A DNA stretch of 64,000 nt, from assembly GCF_021261325.1 (NCBI RefSeq), contig NZ_JAJSBI010000014.1, positions 1 through 64,000 on the forward strand, in the 5' to 3' direction. Positions within the stretch are counted from its first letter, which is position 1, and every line of letters begins with the position of its first letter. The position numbers and the translations under genes are program-made. Below, in pieces: positions 53,784 through 62,326 of this stretch. Origin of the DNA: Streptomyces guryensis (GTDB lineage: Bacteria; Actinomycetota; Actinomycetes; Streptomycetales; Streptomycetaceae). The notes below the pieces were generated by a model that ran no database searches, was not told the origin of the DNA, and was given only the letters and a program-made list of their open reading frames with translations.

Positions 53784-55634
53784 TCAGCCGTCGATGCGGT
53801 GCGTGCTCCAGAAGGAGGTCAGGTCCGTGGTCGTGGCGGCCTGCGCGGCGGCCTTGAACTCGGCAGTGGTCGAGACGCCGTACCAGTGCGAAGTGGCGTA
53901 GTCCTTCAGGAACTTGGTCATCGCCGTGTCGCCGATCAGGCGCCGCAGATCGTGCAGGGCGCACTTGCCGTAGCCGTAGACGACGGTGGAGTAGCGGGAC
54001 GAGTGGGCGTCCCAGTAGGCCATGGAGTTGGTGATCTTCTCCGCGGACGAGGCCCAGGAGACGCTGTTCCAGCAGCTCGTGCCGGTCTTGCCCAGGGCCA
54101 GGTCGGTGGCGTAGTCGGTGAACGCCTCGTCCAGCCAGGGGCTGTTGTACTCGTCGTCACCGACGATGCCGTACCACCACTGGTGGCCGATCTCGTGGGT
54201 GAGTGCGGTGGTGCTGACGAGGTCGAGGACGAATCCGGGGTACTCCATGCCACCGAACCAGTAATTGTTGTCGATCACCGCGTCCAACTCGCCGTACGGG
54301 TACGCGCCGAAGCGTGCCGCATGGGCGTCCACGGCGGACTTGGCGGCGGAGAGCATCGACTGGGCGTCGGAGGAGCTGATGCCGGAGACGGAGTAGATGT
54401 TGATCGCGGTCCCGGCGGCCGAGGTGCCGGAGATCTTGCTGAACGGCCCCGCCGCCCAGGCGAAGTCACGCACCTTGGATGCCGTCGCGGTGGTGACCGT
54501 ACGGCCGCTGGAGCCGGGGGTGTCGGTCGAGGTGCCCGTGGCCGGGACCAGCAGGGTGCTCGGGTGGTCGAGGGTCACCTTGAAGTCGGCGGCCAGGGAG
54601 TAGAACGACTCGCCGTTGTTCGTGTACGGGTCCAGGTGCCAGCCGGAGCCGTCCTTGACCGCGAGGACGGGCAGCGCGTTGCCGATGTTGTTGAAGGCCC
54701 CGTCGTGGCCGAACCGGTCCGCGCCGCTCGGCACGGTGATGCCCAGGTCGAAGCCGATCGTGGCGGACTGGCCCTGCGCCAGGGGTGCCGGCAGGGTGAT
54801 CTGCAGGGCCGTGCAGCCGACGGACAGGGAACCCGCCGCACCGCCGCTGACGTTGGTGACCGTGATCGGCATGGCGTCGCAGGTGCCGTGGTAGTTGTCC
54901 CACAGCCGCAGATAGACCTCGCTGAGCGCGGTCGAGGAGGCGTTGGTGAAGGTCGCGCTCTCGTGGCCGGTCCACACCGTGCCGCTGGTGTTGCTGCTGA
55001 GGCTGACGGTGTACGAGGGTGCGGCGGGCGTGCGCGTGGAGTCGGCCGGCGGGGTGCTGTCCCCGGAGGTGTCGAGGGCGATGTCGTCCAGGACGAAGCT
55101 GGTCTGCAGACTGGAGTCCTCGGCGCCGGAGAAGGCGAGGCTCACGGTCTGCCCCGCGAACGCCGACACGTCGAGCGTCTTCTTCACGTACCCGGTGTTC
55201 TTGTCGAGGTTCGAGTACGTCGCCAGCGTGGTACCGCCGATCTTCGCCGTCAGCTTGTCGTACGCGATGGACGAGGTCGTCTCGGCGGTGTCGATGTGGA
55301 GCCAGAAGGACAGGGTGGCGGTGCTGCACCCGGAGGGGATCGTGACGCTCTGGGTGAGGGTGTCGGTGTGCGTGCCGCCCGTTCCGTCCAGCCAGGCGTA
55401 GCTGGTGCCGCCGTGGGCGGTCTGGCCGGAACGGCTGGTGATGACGCTCGTCGCGGACTGGGTCCACGGCGAAGTGCCGCTCTCGAAGCCGCCGTTGGTG
55501 ACCACCTGGGCCGGGGTGCAGGCTGCCGCGGCGGACGGCGCCGCTGCGGCAGGGGCGGCGGGCAGGGATACGGCGGCCAGCGCGGCGACTGCCAGTGCGC
55601 GCACGGCGATGGATCTGTGGGGGGTCTTTCTCAC
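53784..55634 (-). CDS. Secreted M1-family metallopeptidase with N-terminal jelly-roll domain
   Basis: A 616-residue extracellular aminopeptidase-like protein. A signal peptide spans about residues 1-38. A beta-sandwich module similar to carbohydrate-binding domains follows (CTPAQVVTNGGFESGTSPWT, about 40-190). The M1 N-domain and catalytic domain complete it. The zinc site is intact: HEIGHQWW at about residue 478, then Glu in WLDEAFTDYATDLA; GGMEYPG is the exopeptidase motif. The C-terminal helical domain of large M1 enzymes is short. The GTG start at 55634 follows AAAGGAG with an 8-base gap. Confidence 0.88.
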   Translation of the reverse strand: MRKTPHRSIAVRALAVAALAAVSLPAAPAAAAPSAAAACTPAQVVTNGGFESGTSPWTQSATSVITSRSGQTAHGGTSYAWLDGTGGTHTDTLTQSVTIPSGCSTATLSFWLHIDTAETTSSIAYDKLTAKIGGTTLATYSNLDKNTGYVKKTLDVSAFAGQTVSLAFSGAEDSSLQTSFVLDDIALDTSGDSTPPADSTRTPAAPSYTVSLSSNTSGTVWTGHESATFTNASSTALSEVYLRLWDNYHGTCDAMPITVTNVSGGAAGSLSVGCTALQITLPAPLAQGQSATIGFDLGITVPSGADRFGHDGAFNNIGNALPVLAVKDGSGWHLDPYTNNGESFYSLAADFKVTLDHPSTLLVPATGTSTDTPGSSGRTVTTATASKVRDFAWAAGPFSKISGTSAAGTAINIYSVSGISSSDAQSMLSAAKSAVDAHAARFGAYPYGELDAVIDNNYWFGGMEYPGFVLDLVSTTALTHEIGHQWWYGIVGDDEYNSPWLDEAFTDYATDLALGKTGTSCWNSVSWASSAEKITNSMAYWDAHSSRYSTVVYGYGKCALHDLRRLIGDTAMTKFLKDYATSHWYGVSTTAEFKAAAQAATTTDLTSFWSTHRIDG

Positions 55635-55863
55635 GCGAAACTCCTTTGCGGCGGCCGGGATTCCGGCCTGCTCGGTGCCGCCCGGCCGGCTGGGGTGCGC
55701 CTGCGGACGGCAGTGGGGTGCGTGGATCGGTGGTGCGACCGCTGTAGCGTGGCAGATTTGTCGGGGGCATGCCATGAAAAGGGTGTGAAGCGGGTTGGGG
55801 TGATCGGGTGCTTCGGGGCCCTACGTGGCTCTTGTGCCTCCGTGGCCTTCAGCCTGCGCGGGG

Positions 55864-56820
55864 TCAGTCGCCGTCGCCGAAGGCCGCGTGTCCCTGCTCG
55901 CCCTGGGCGACCTCGATGCCCGCGTGCAGATCGGTGGCCGCGTCCAGCGCCGCCGTCGCCGATACGGCTACGCAGGCGAGGAGCAGACAGGCCAGGGAGC
56001 CGGGGAGCAGGCGGGCGGCGGGCGCGGGGGTGTTCAGAAGGGCGGTGACGCGGCGCGGAACGGGGCCCGCCGTGGCCGTCAGCGACAGGCGGGGGCGTGC
56101 GGAGGAGCCCGCCGCACGGGCCGCGAGGGCGGCACGGCCGACGGCTCGGGCGGTGAGCGCGCGGTCGCCCGTCGCCTGCGCCGCGGACTCGTCGGCCCAG
56201 CGCTCCAGGGCGTACGAGAGCGGTGCGCGCAGGCCCCGCAGGGCGGGGTGCAGCGCGACGGCGAGTTCGGTGGCCGCGAGGAAGACGTGGTGGCGGCCGG
56301 TGAGATGGGCGCGCTCGTGGGCGAACAGCACCTCGCGTTCGCCGGCGCTCAGGGCGCGCAGCATTCCGGTCGTCACCACGATGCGGCCGGGCCGCCCGGG
56401 CAGGGCGTAGGCCTCGGGCCGGTCGTCGCGCCGCACACAGAGATCGCCGGCGCTCGCCCCGCTGTGGAACTGCCGGTGTGCGGTCCGCAGTTCGCGCAGG
56501 TGGCAGCGGGTCCGGTCAAGCACCAGGGCGCCGAGACCGGTCAGCGCGAGGGCGGCAAGGGTCGCGGCCGGCACGGTGGCGGGCGAGCCGCCGCCCAGCA
56601 GCCGCGGGGAGAGATGTGCCGCCCGGGCGACGAACGGAAGGCGCAATGCACCGGCCAGGGCGAGCGTGCCCAATGCTGCCGTACTGGAGAGGGCGAGGAC
56701 CAGTGCGAGAGCCGTCAGCGCCCAGGCGGCCGCCCGTGGCGGCAGCTGCTCGGCGCCACGCCGGGCCACGGGCACGGCGAGGAACGGCATGAGCAGCGGG
56801 AGCCACACGGCGTAGATCAC
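55864..56820 (-). CDS. M56-family membrane metalloprotease (BlaR1-like, no sensor domain)
   Basis: A 318-residue membrane protein. Three to four hydrophobic helices lie in residues ~1-115 and one near the C-terminus (SLACLLLACVAVSATAAL). Between them is a cytoplasmic zinc-protease domain with LFAHERAHLTGRHH (HExxH-type) and ERWADESAAQATG. This is the M56 fold that in BlaR1/MecR1 cleaves the BlaI repressor. The penicillin-sensing domain is absent, so the trigger must differ. It lies 79 bases downstream of a BlaI gene on the same strand, the standard repressor-protease pair. Confidence 0.87.
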   Translation of the reverse strand: MIYAVWLPLLMPFLAVPVARRGAEQLPPRAAAWALTALALVLALSSTAALGTLALAGALRLPFVARAAHLSPRLLGGGSPATVPAATLAALALTGLGALVLDRTRCHLRELRTAHRQFHSGASAGDLCVRRDDRPEAYALPGRPGRIVVTTGMLRALSAGEREVLFAHERAHLTGRHHVFLAATELAVALHPALRGLRAPLSYALERWADESAAQATGDRALTARAVGRAALAARAAGSSARPRLSLTATAGPVPRRVTALLNTPAPAARLLPGSLACLLLACVAVSATAALDAATDLHAGIEVAQGEQGHAAFGDGD

Positions 56821-56899
56821 GGAATTCCTCCAGGGGCCGCCGGACCGTAGTCGACCAGCCTACGCGGCGCAGCCGACAACAAGATCCGTAAGGCGCTGT

Positions 56900-57325
56900 T
56901 CACACGCTGTCCTCACCGCCTGCCGGTTCGCCCTCCAGAAGCGTGCGCAGGAGCTGTTCGTCCTCGGGGCTCAGATCGGAGACGAAGCGGGCGAGGACGG
57001 TGCCGCGGTCCTCGTCCTTGTCGAGTTCGGCGTGCATACGGCGGGCCGTGAGGCCGGGGGAGTCCTGGGCCGGGGCGTACGCGTACCCGCGGCCCGAGCG
57101 CGCGCGGGTCACCGCGCCCTTGGCATGCAGGCGTGTGAGGATCGTGGTCACGGTCGTGCGGGCGAGGCCGCCCCCGAGCTCCAGCTGGACGGAGCCGGGC
57201 GTGAGGGGTGCGTCGGCGGCCCACAGGGCGGCCAGCACGCTCGCCTCGAGCTCGCCGGCCGGCCGCCGGTCCGTGCGCCCGTCGACCGGGTCATGGGCCG
57301 GCTCGTCAATCTGCCCGTCGGGCAT
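56900..57325 (-). CDS. BlaI/MecI/CopY-family repressor
   Basis: A 141-residue winged-helix regulator. LEASVLAALWAADAPLTPGS begins the DNA-binding domain, TTVTTILTRLHAKGAVTRAR is the recognition helix and wing, and AYAPAQDSPGLTARRMHAEL leads into the C-terminal dimer helices (FVSDLSPEDEQLLRTLLEGE). The typical inter-domain cleavage region is present. The gene is followed by the M56 protease gene. It faces DedA across 101 bases containing two inverted repeats that resemble BlaI boxes, so it probably represses itself and the DedA operon. Confidence 0.92.
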   Translation of the reverse strand: MPDGQIDEPAHDPVDGRTDRRPAGELEASVLAALWAADAPLTPGSVQLELGGGLARTTVTTILTRLHAKGAVTRARSGRGYAYAPAQDSPGLTARRMHAELDKDEDRGTVLARFVSDLSPEDEQLLRTLLEGEPAGGEDSV

Positions 57326-57349
57326 GGGAACACTCCTCGGCTCTCATTC

Positions 57350-57384
57350 GTCTACAGTTCGGTAGACGGTCTACATGACTGTAG
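57350..57384. promoter_or_regulatory. Two BlaI-type operator-like inverted repeats
   Basis: GTCTAC-N6-GTAGAC (57350-57367) and CTACA-TGAC-TGTAG (57371-57384) lie next to each other in the divergent gap. Both share the CTAC/GTAG core, and the second has the TACA...TGTA pattern known for BlaI, MecI and CopY operators. They lie 25-60 bases from the blaI start and 43-77 bases from the dedA start. Confidence 0.68.
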
Positions 57385-57426
57385 TCGCTCGGTGCGGGTC
57401 CGTGCCCGCTCCGTCCACGTCCCAGT

Positions 57427-58110
57427 ATGAAAGGGGTCGCCTCAGTGGCAGCTGCCCAGTTCGCCATGGCCCAGGCGGTGAACGTCCTGGATGCCGGATC
57501 CCTGCTGTCCGCCTTCGGTGCGCTCGGCATCGCCGTCGTCATGTTCGCGGAGACCGGCCTGTTGGTCGGCTTCTTCCTGCCCGGCGACTCCCTGCTGTTC
57601 ACAGCCGGGCTGCTGAGCGTCCACGGCGTCCATGGATCCGTGCACCTGTCGCTTCCGCAGGTGCTGGTCGCCGCCGTGGTCGGTGCGCTGCTCGGTGCCC
57701 AGGCGGGGTACTGGCTCGGGCGGCGCGGCGGCCGTGCGCTGCTGGCCCGCAGCCGTGCGAAGAAGCTGCACGAGGGCGCGGAGCGGGCCGAGGAACTGCT
57801 CGCGCGCTACGGGCACGCCAAGGCGGTGGTCCTGGCCCGCTTCGTGCCGGTCGTGCGCACCGTGCTGAACCCGCTGGCCGGTGCGCTCGACGTGCCGGTG
57901 CGCGTCTTCACCCTGTGGCAGGTGATCGGCGGTCTGGTGTGGACGGTCGGTCTGGTGCTGGGCGGCTACGCGCTGGGCTCCTCGGTGCCGAACGTCGACC
58001 GCTACCTGCTGCCGCTGGTCGCGCTGGTGGTTCTCCTCTCGCTCACCCCGATCGCTCTCGAGGCCCGGCGCGCGCGTGCCCGCCGTGCCTCCGAGGGGGC
58101 ATCCTCGTGA
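57427..58110 (+). CDS. DedA-family membrane protein
   Basis: A 227-residue polytopic protein. DedA hallmarks are present: MFAETGLLVGFFLPGDSLLF with the membrane-embedded Glu, QAGYWLGRRGGRALL, and RYGHAKAVVLARFVPVVRTV with the essential Arg residues, then NPLAGALDVPVRVFTLW. Some DedA proteins (UptA, PetA) have been shown to flip undecaprenyl phosphate. The adjacent PAP2 genes support a role in lipid-carrier recycling. It overlaps the first PAP2 gene by 4 bases (GTGA). The promoter region carries BlaI-like operators. Confidence 0.92.
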   Translation: MKGVASVAAAQFAMAQAVNVLDAGSLLSAFGALGIAVVMFAETGLLVGFFLPGDSLLFTAGLLSVHGVHGSVHLSLPQVLVAAVVGALLGAQAGYWLGRRGGRALLARSRAKKLHEGAERAEELLARYGHAKAVVLARFVPVVRTVLNPLAGALDVPVRVFTLWQVIGGLVWTVGLVLGGYALGSSVPNVDRYLLPLVALVVLLSLTPIALEARRARARRASEGASS

Positions 58111-58712
58111 CCGGCCTCGCCTTCGGCGGAGCCTCGGTGGACGGCAGCGCCTACACCTGGATCACCGGCCTCGCCCGCCACACCCCGCACCCGGTGAACA
58201 CCGTGATCGCCGTCTGGTCCGACTACGGCCTCGCATTGTTCGGCGTGCTGATGCTCATCGCCTGGTGGCGGGCCCGCAGCGCGGGGGAGGCGCGGATGGT
58301 CCGGGCACTGGCGGCACCTGTGGTCGTGGTGGTCTCTTACGTGGTCGATGTGCTGGTCAAGTCGGCCGTCGCCGAGCGCAGACCCTGCCAGACGCTGCAC
58401 ACCGTGACGGTCGAGGCGTGCCCGGGGGCGGGCGACTGGTCGTTCCCCAGCAACCATGCGGTGATCGCCGGGGCCGCCGCGGTCGCGCTGTGGCTGGCGC
58501 ACCATCGCCTCGGCCGGATCGCTGCCGTGGCCGCCGTCCTGATGGCCGCCTCCCGGGTCTGGATCGGCGTGCACTATCCGCACGACGTGGTCGTGGGGCT
58601 GGCATTCGGAGTGGCCCTCGCCTGGCCCCTCATGCTCCTGGCAGACCGGGCCGCCCCTCTCGTCGGTCGCGCGGCCGACACTCGGCTCAGGCCACTGGTG
58701 ACGGCTTCATGA
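58107..58712 (+). CDS. PAP2-family phosphatase (first copy)
   Basis: A 201-residue membrane phosphatase. The tripartite PAP2 site is complete: KSAVAERRP (K-x6-RP), WSFPSNHAV (PSxH) and SRVWIGVHYPHDV (SR-x5-H-x3-D). About five helices surround it. PAP2 membrane enzymes dephosphorylate undecaprenyl diphosphate, phosphatidylglycerol phosphate or phosphatidate on the outer face. Coupling to DedA (GTGA) favours undecaprenyl diphosphate. The start GTG overlaps the DedA stop, and its own stop overlaps the next start (ATGA). Confidence 0.92.
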   Translation: MTGLAFGGASVDGSAYTWITGLARHTPHPVNTVIAVWSDYGLALFGVLMLIAWWRARSAGEARMVRALAAPVVVVVSYVVDVLVKSAVAERRPCQTLHTVTVEACPGAGDWSFPSNHAVIAGAAAVALWLAHHRLGRIAAVAAVLMAASRVWIGVHYPHDVVVGLAFGVALAWPLMLLADRAAPLVGRAADTRLRPLVTAS

Positions 58713-60193
58713 CGGGGCCGGACGGGGACCGGGACGGGCGGGACGGGGGCGAGGTTGGCCCTGGTGGTGCGACTGGGGCTGGTGGGCCCGGTGGTGCTGA
58801 TGGGGCTGGCGGGGGTGTTGGCGAGCGCGGGGAGCGGGGCGCCGGGTCCGGTGGGGGTGCTGGGCGCGGCGGTAGTGGTGCCGGGTCCGGTGGTGGTGGC
58901 GAGCGGGGCGGGCGTGATGCCGGGGCCGATGGGGATGCTGTCGGCTCTGATAGTGGTGCTGGGCGTGATGGGGGTGCTGCCGGGTTTGGTGGTGGCGAGC
59001 GGGCCGGGCGTGGTGCCGGATCCGGTGGAGGCGCTGGGCGCGGTGGAGAGGCCGCGCGGGGAGACCGGCGTTCAGCGCGGGAACCGGCCGAAGGAGGGCG
59101 GCCGCGGGCAGTGGAGGATGCGCAGGTGCGCGCCCCTGGCAGGCGGCCGCGCGCGGACCCGAGCGGACGAGAGTCGAGCGCCTACCCGGGCGGGGGAGAG
59201 TCGAGTGCCCACCCGATCGGCCGCGGCCCGAGCGTGAGCCAGGCCGGACCATGGCCGGTGCTGTCGGCCGTCGTCTGCGCCCTGCTGTTCGCCGGCCTCG
59301 CGACCACGTTGGCCCTGCGACACGGCGCTCCCCTGCCAGGGGACGCGGTGGCCCACACGTGGGGGGTCGCACACCGGCCCCCGGAGGCGGTGGCGCTCGC
59401 CCGCGGAATCACCGCCACAGGGACGGGGCCCTGGCCATACGTGCTCGTAGTGATCGCCGGGGTGATCGCGGGGCGCACCGCGGGCGAGCGGCTTCGGGCC
59501 GCCATCGGCGCCCTGGTCGTGCTGGTCGCCGGGCAACTGGTCCGCACCGGGCTGATGGAAATTTTCGCGCGCGCCCGCCCGGCCCCGGCCGACTGGGCGA
59601 CGCACGCGTCCGGCTTCGCGTTCCCCTCCGGTCACGCCACCACCTCGGCTCTCACCGCCGGTCTGCTGTGCTGGGCGGTGACCCGCCGCGCCCGCGCGGA
59701 CCTCGCCCGCACGACCTGCACGCTCGCGGTGATCTGGGCGGCCGCGGTCGGCGTGACCCGGGTGTATCTCGGAGTGCACTGGGCGAGCGACGTCATCGGC
59801 GGCTGGCTGCTCGCGGCAGCCTGGCTGAGCCTGTGGTGGTGGGGCCTGGCCCGGTGGCTGCCCGTGGAGTCGGCGGGCCCCGGTGGACCCGAGGCGCCCG
59901 GTCCGGGTACGGCGCCGGATGCTTCCCACCCGGCCCTCCCTTCGGAGGCTTCCGGCGGGTCTCCGCCTTCGGACAGCTCCGGCCCGCCTTCGTCTTCGGC
60001 CACCCCTGGCCCGCCTCCGTCTTCGGGCACCGTCGCCCCAACCCCCGCTCGGCCGCGTTCGGCGCTCGCCCGCGTTCTTGACCACCCCCGGCCCTTCCCT
60101 CCCCATGAGCCCCTGCCCCCACCCCACGTCCGCCCGACCCCCGACCGGGCACCGCCCGCACGTCCGACCCACACCCGACCGCGCGCCGCGTGA
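58709..60193 (+). CDS. PAP2-family protein with Gly-rich N-terminal and Pro-rich C-terminal extensions
   Basis: A 494-residue protein. Residues ~1-170 are low-complexity Gly/Ala/Asp/Arg with GSGGGAGRGG-type repeats. About residues 175-395 are the PAP2 membrane domain, and the last ~100 are Pro/Ser-rich. The active site is unusual: the first motif reads MEIFARARP, so the expected Lys is Met; FPSGHATTS and TRVYLGVHWASDV are intact apart from Ser to Thr. Loss of the Lys may weaken catalysis. ATG 58709 overlaps the preceding stop (ATGA). A GTG at 59234 just before the membrane domain is an alternative start if the Gly-rich part is not translated. Confidence 0.75.
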   Translation: MTGPDGDRDGRDGGEVGPGGATGAGGPGGADGAGGGVGERGERGAGSGGGAGRGGSGAGSGGGGERGGRDAGADGDAVGSDSGAGRDGGAAGFGGGERAGRGAGSGGGAGRGGEAARGDRRSAREPAEGGRPRAVEDAQVRAPGRRPRADPSGRESSAYPGGGESSAHPIGRGPSVSQAGPWPVLSAVVCALLFAGLATTLALRHGAPLPGDAVAHTWGVAHRPPEAVALARGITATGTGPWPYVLVVIAGVIAGRTAGERLRAAIGALVVLVAGQLVRTGLMEIFARARPAPADWATHASGFAFPSGHATTSALTAGLLCWAVTRRARADLARTTCTLAVIWAAAVGVTRVYLGVHWASDVIGGWLLAAAWLSLWWWGLARWLPVESAGPGGPEAPGPGTAPDASHPALPSEASGGSPPSDSSGPPSSSATPGPPPSSGTVAPTPARPRSALARVLDHPRPFPPHEPLPPPHVRPTPDRAPPARPTHTRPRAA

Positions 60194-60239
60194 CCGCGTC
60201 GGTGCACGACGCCCGATACACAACCGCCGATGGAGGACC

Positions 60240-60902
60240 ATGCCCCCCAAGATCCTGGTCGTCGAGGACGATCACGCCCTGCGTGACGTGTTGCTGCGCG
60301 GCCTGCGGGACGAGGGCTTCGACACTGTGCCGGCCGCCGACGGTGCGACCGCGCTGCGGCTGGCCGGGGACGAGGTGGCGGCGGCCGTACTGGACGTCGG
60401 ACTGCCGGATGCGGACGGGCGGGACGTGTGTCAGGCGTTGCGTGCGAACGGGTTCGTGGCCCCTGTCATCTTTCTGACCGCACGGCAGGGCCTGACCGAC
60501 CGGCTGTCCGGCTTCTCCGCCGGAGGCGACGACTACCTGCCCAAGCCCTTCCATCTGGTGGAGCTCGCCGCCAGGCTGCGGGCGGCACTCAAACGCGCCG
60601 CACCCCCGCCCCGCCCCGCAGTCGGCGACCTCGTACTGGACGGCCTGCGGCACAGCCTGACCGTCCGCGGAACCGACGTCGACCTCACCCCGACGGAGTT
60701 CCGGCTCCTGGCCCTCCTGATGGCGGCCCCCGGCGAGATCGTGAGCCGTCGCGAACTCGTCCGGGCGGGCTGGCCGGAGGGCGCAAGGGTCAGCGACAAC
60801 ACCCTCGACCAGTATCTGACCCGTCTGCGCCGCAAGCTGCGTGAGGCAGGCAGCGACGTGACGATCGGCACCTCGCGCGGCATCGGACACCGTCTGTCAT
60901 GA
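60240..60902 (+). CDS. OmpR-family response regulator
   Basis: A 220-residue winged-helix response regulator. The receiver domain has VVEDDHALRDVLLRGL (acidic pair), Asp in AAVLDVGLPDADG (about residue 51), FLTARQ and DYLPKPF (Lys). The DNA-binding domain starts about residue 125: LTPTEFRLLALLMAAPGEIV and SDNTLDQYLTRLRRKL. GGAGG four bases before the ATG sets the start. It follows the PAP2 operon by 46 bases and is coupled to the kinase by ATGA. Confidence 0.94.
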   Translation: MPPKILVVEDDHALRDVLLRGLRDEGFDTVPAADGATALRLAGDEVAAAVLDVGLPDADGRDVCQALRANGFVAPVIFLTARQGLTDRLSGFSAGGDDYLPKPFHLVELAARLRAALKRAAPPPRPAVGDLVLDGLRHSLTVRGTDVDLTPTEFRLLALLMAAPGEIVSRRELVRAGWPEGARVSDNTLDQYLTRLRRKLREAGSDVTIGTSRGIGHRLS

Positions 60903-62326
60903 CCGCGCTCCGCCCCCGGCCGGCCCAGGACGCCCCGCGCACCCCCGGCGCCGGACTCCCTCGCCGTCTCGTCCTCCGCACCCTGCGCGGGCAACTCTCC
61001 CTGGTCGCGCTCACCACCGCCGCACTCCTGATGGTGATCCTCACCGTCGTCTTCAACACGGCGGTCCGCCACCACCTGCGGCGCCAGGCGGACGACGAAC
61101 TGCGGACCCGGGCGGCCGCCGTCGCCACCACCGTCGACACCGGCGGCCCCCGGGTGCGGGTCCTGGAGACCGTCAACGACCAGCTCCTGGACGCGAACGT
61201 GTGGATCTACGCCGGCCGGCGTCTGCTGGAGCAGCCGCCCTCCGCCGGCCCGCTCACCCAGGTCGCCGAGGGCCTGGCCCGTCAGGGCGGACGGCGCTGT
61301 GTCACCGCCTCGGGTCACGGATCGAGCCCGGTCCGTCTGTGCTCCGAGCCTGTCCGCGGGAGACAGCAAGCGGCCACCATCGTCACCGCCCTGGACCTGT
61401 CCCCGTACCAGAGTTCGGCCGACACTCTGCTGCTGGGCTCGTTCGTCCTCGACGCCGTGATGCTCGCCTGCACCTACGCGCTGACCCGGCTGGCTGTGGG
61501 GCGCGCGCTGCGTCCCGTCGGGACGATGACCGACCAGGCGACCCAGTGGAGCGCGGTGGCTTCCGAGGAACGGTTCGGCAGCGCGGACCGCCCGGCCGAA
61601 CTCGCCAGCCTGGGCGCCTCGTTGGACGCCCTCCTGGACCGCATCCGCGCGGTGCTGCGGCACGAGCGGCAGCTGACCGGCGAGCTCTCGCACGAGCTGC
61701 GCACCCCGCTCAGCCGGATCGTCGCCGAGCTGGACTGGTACCGCTCACGCCCCCGCACCGCGGCCGAGACCAGGGCCGTGCACGACACGATCGCCGAGGC
61801 CGCCGAGTCGATGCGCACCATCTGCGACACCCTCCTGACCAGCGCCCGCGACGACGCCACCACCGCCGCCCCCGGCACCGCCCCGGTCCTGCCCACCCTG
61901 CGTCGCCTCGCCGAACAGTCGGACGCCCCCGGCCATGTGACCGTCACCATCGATGTTCCCGGTGTCGCCGACGGCATGGACGGACGGCTGGAGGTGGGCG
62001 TGCCGGACGCCCTCCTCGAACGGATCGTCAGCCCGTTGCTGGCCAACGCCCTGCGGTACGCCGAGTCGAGCGTCATCCTGCGCGCGGACCGGGACGGAGG
62101 GGGTGTACGGATCTGTGTCACGGACGACGGGCCGGGCGTACCGCCCGCGTTCGCCGGGCAGCTCTTCCAGCCCGGCCGCCGCGCCGACCCGGACGACGGA
62201 CACGGCGGAGCGGGCCTGGGGCTGCCGCTGGCACGGCGCCTGGCCCGCTCCGCGGGGGGCGAGGTCTCCTACGACCCCGAACTCACCCCCGGTGCACGCT
62301 TCGTGGTCAGACTGCCGTCCGGCTGA
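60899..62326 (+). CDS. OmpR-partner sensor histidine kinase
   Basis: A 475-residue kinase. TM1 is at about 33-55, an extracytoplasmic domain of ~125 residues follows, and TM2 is at about 180-200, leading into a HAMP-like linker (GRALRPVGTMTDQATQWSAV). HisKA carries the phospho-His in LTGELSHELRTPLSRIVAEL (about residue 264). HATPase has SPLLANALRYAES, VTDDGPGVPPAFAG and GGAGLGLPLARRLARSAGG. It is coupled to the regulator by ATGA. Its 3' end overlaps the convergent COG4705 gene by 20 bases. The locus suggests a cell-envelope signal, but this is inferred from context only. Confidence 0.94.
   Translation: MTALRPRPAQDAPRTPGAGLPRRLVLRTLRGQLSLVALTTAALLMVILTVVFNTAVRHHLRRQADDELRTRAAAVATTVDTGGPRVRVLETVNDQLLDANVWIYAGRRLLEQPPSAGPLTQVAEGLARQGGRRCVTASGHGSSPVRLCSEPVRGRQQAATIVTALDLSPYQSSADTLLLGSFVLDAVMLACTYALTRLAVGRALRPVGTMTDQATQWSAVASEERFGSADRPAELASLGASLDALLDRIRAVLRHERQLTGELSHELRTPLSRIVAELDWYRSRPRTAAETRAVHDTIAEAAESMRTICDTLLTSARDDATTAAPGTAPVLPTLRRLAEQSDAPGHVTVTIDVPGVADGMDGRLEVGVPDALLERIVSPLLANALRYAESSVILRADRDGGGVRICVTDDGPGVPPAFAGQLFQPGRRADPDDGHGGAGLGLPLARRLARSAGGEVSYDPELTPGARFVVRLPSG

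Noticed and set aside
53238..56048. A 936-residue plus-strand frame covering the M1 peptidase region
   Set aside because: Only its first ~140 residues look like protein (metalloprotease fragment); the rest is antisense to the M1 and M56 genes.
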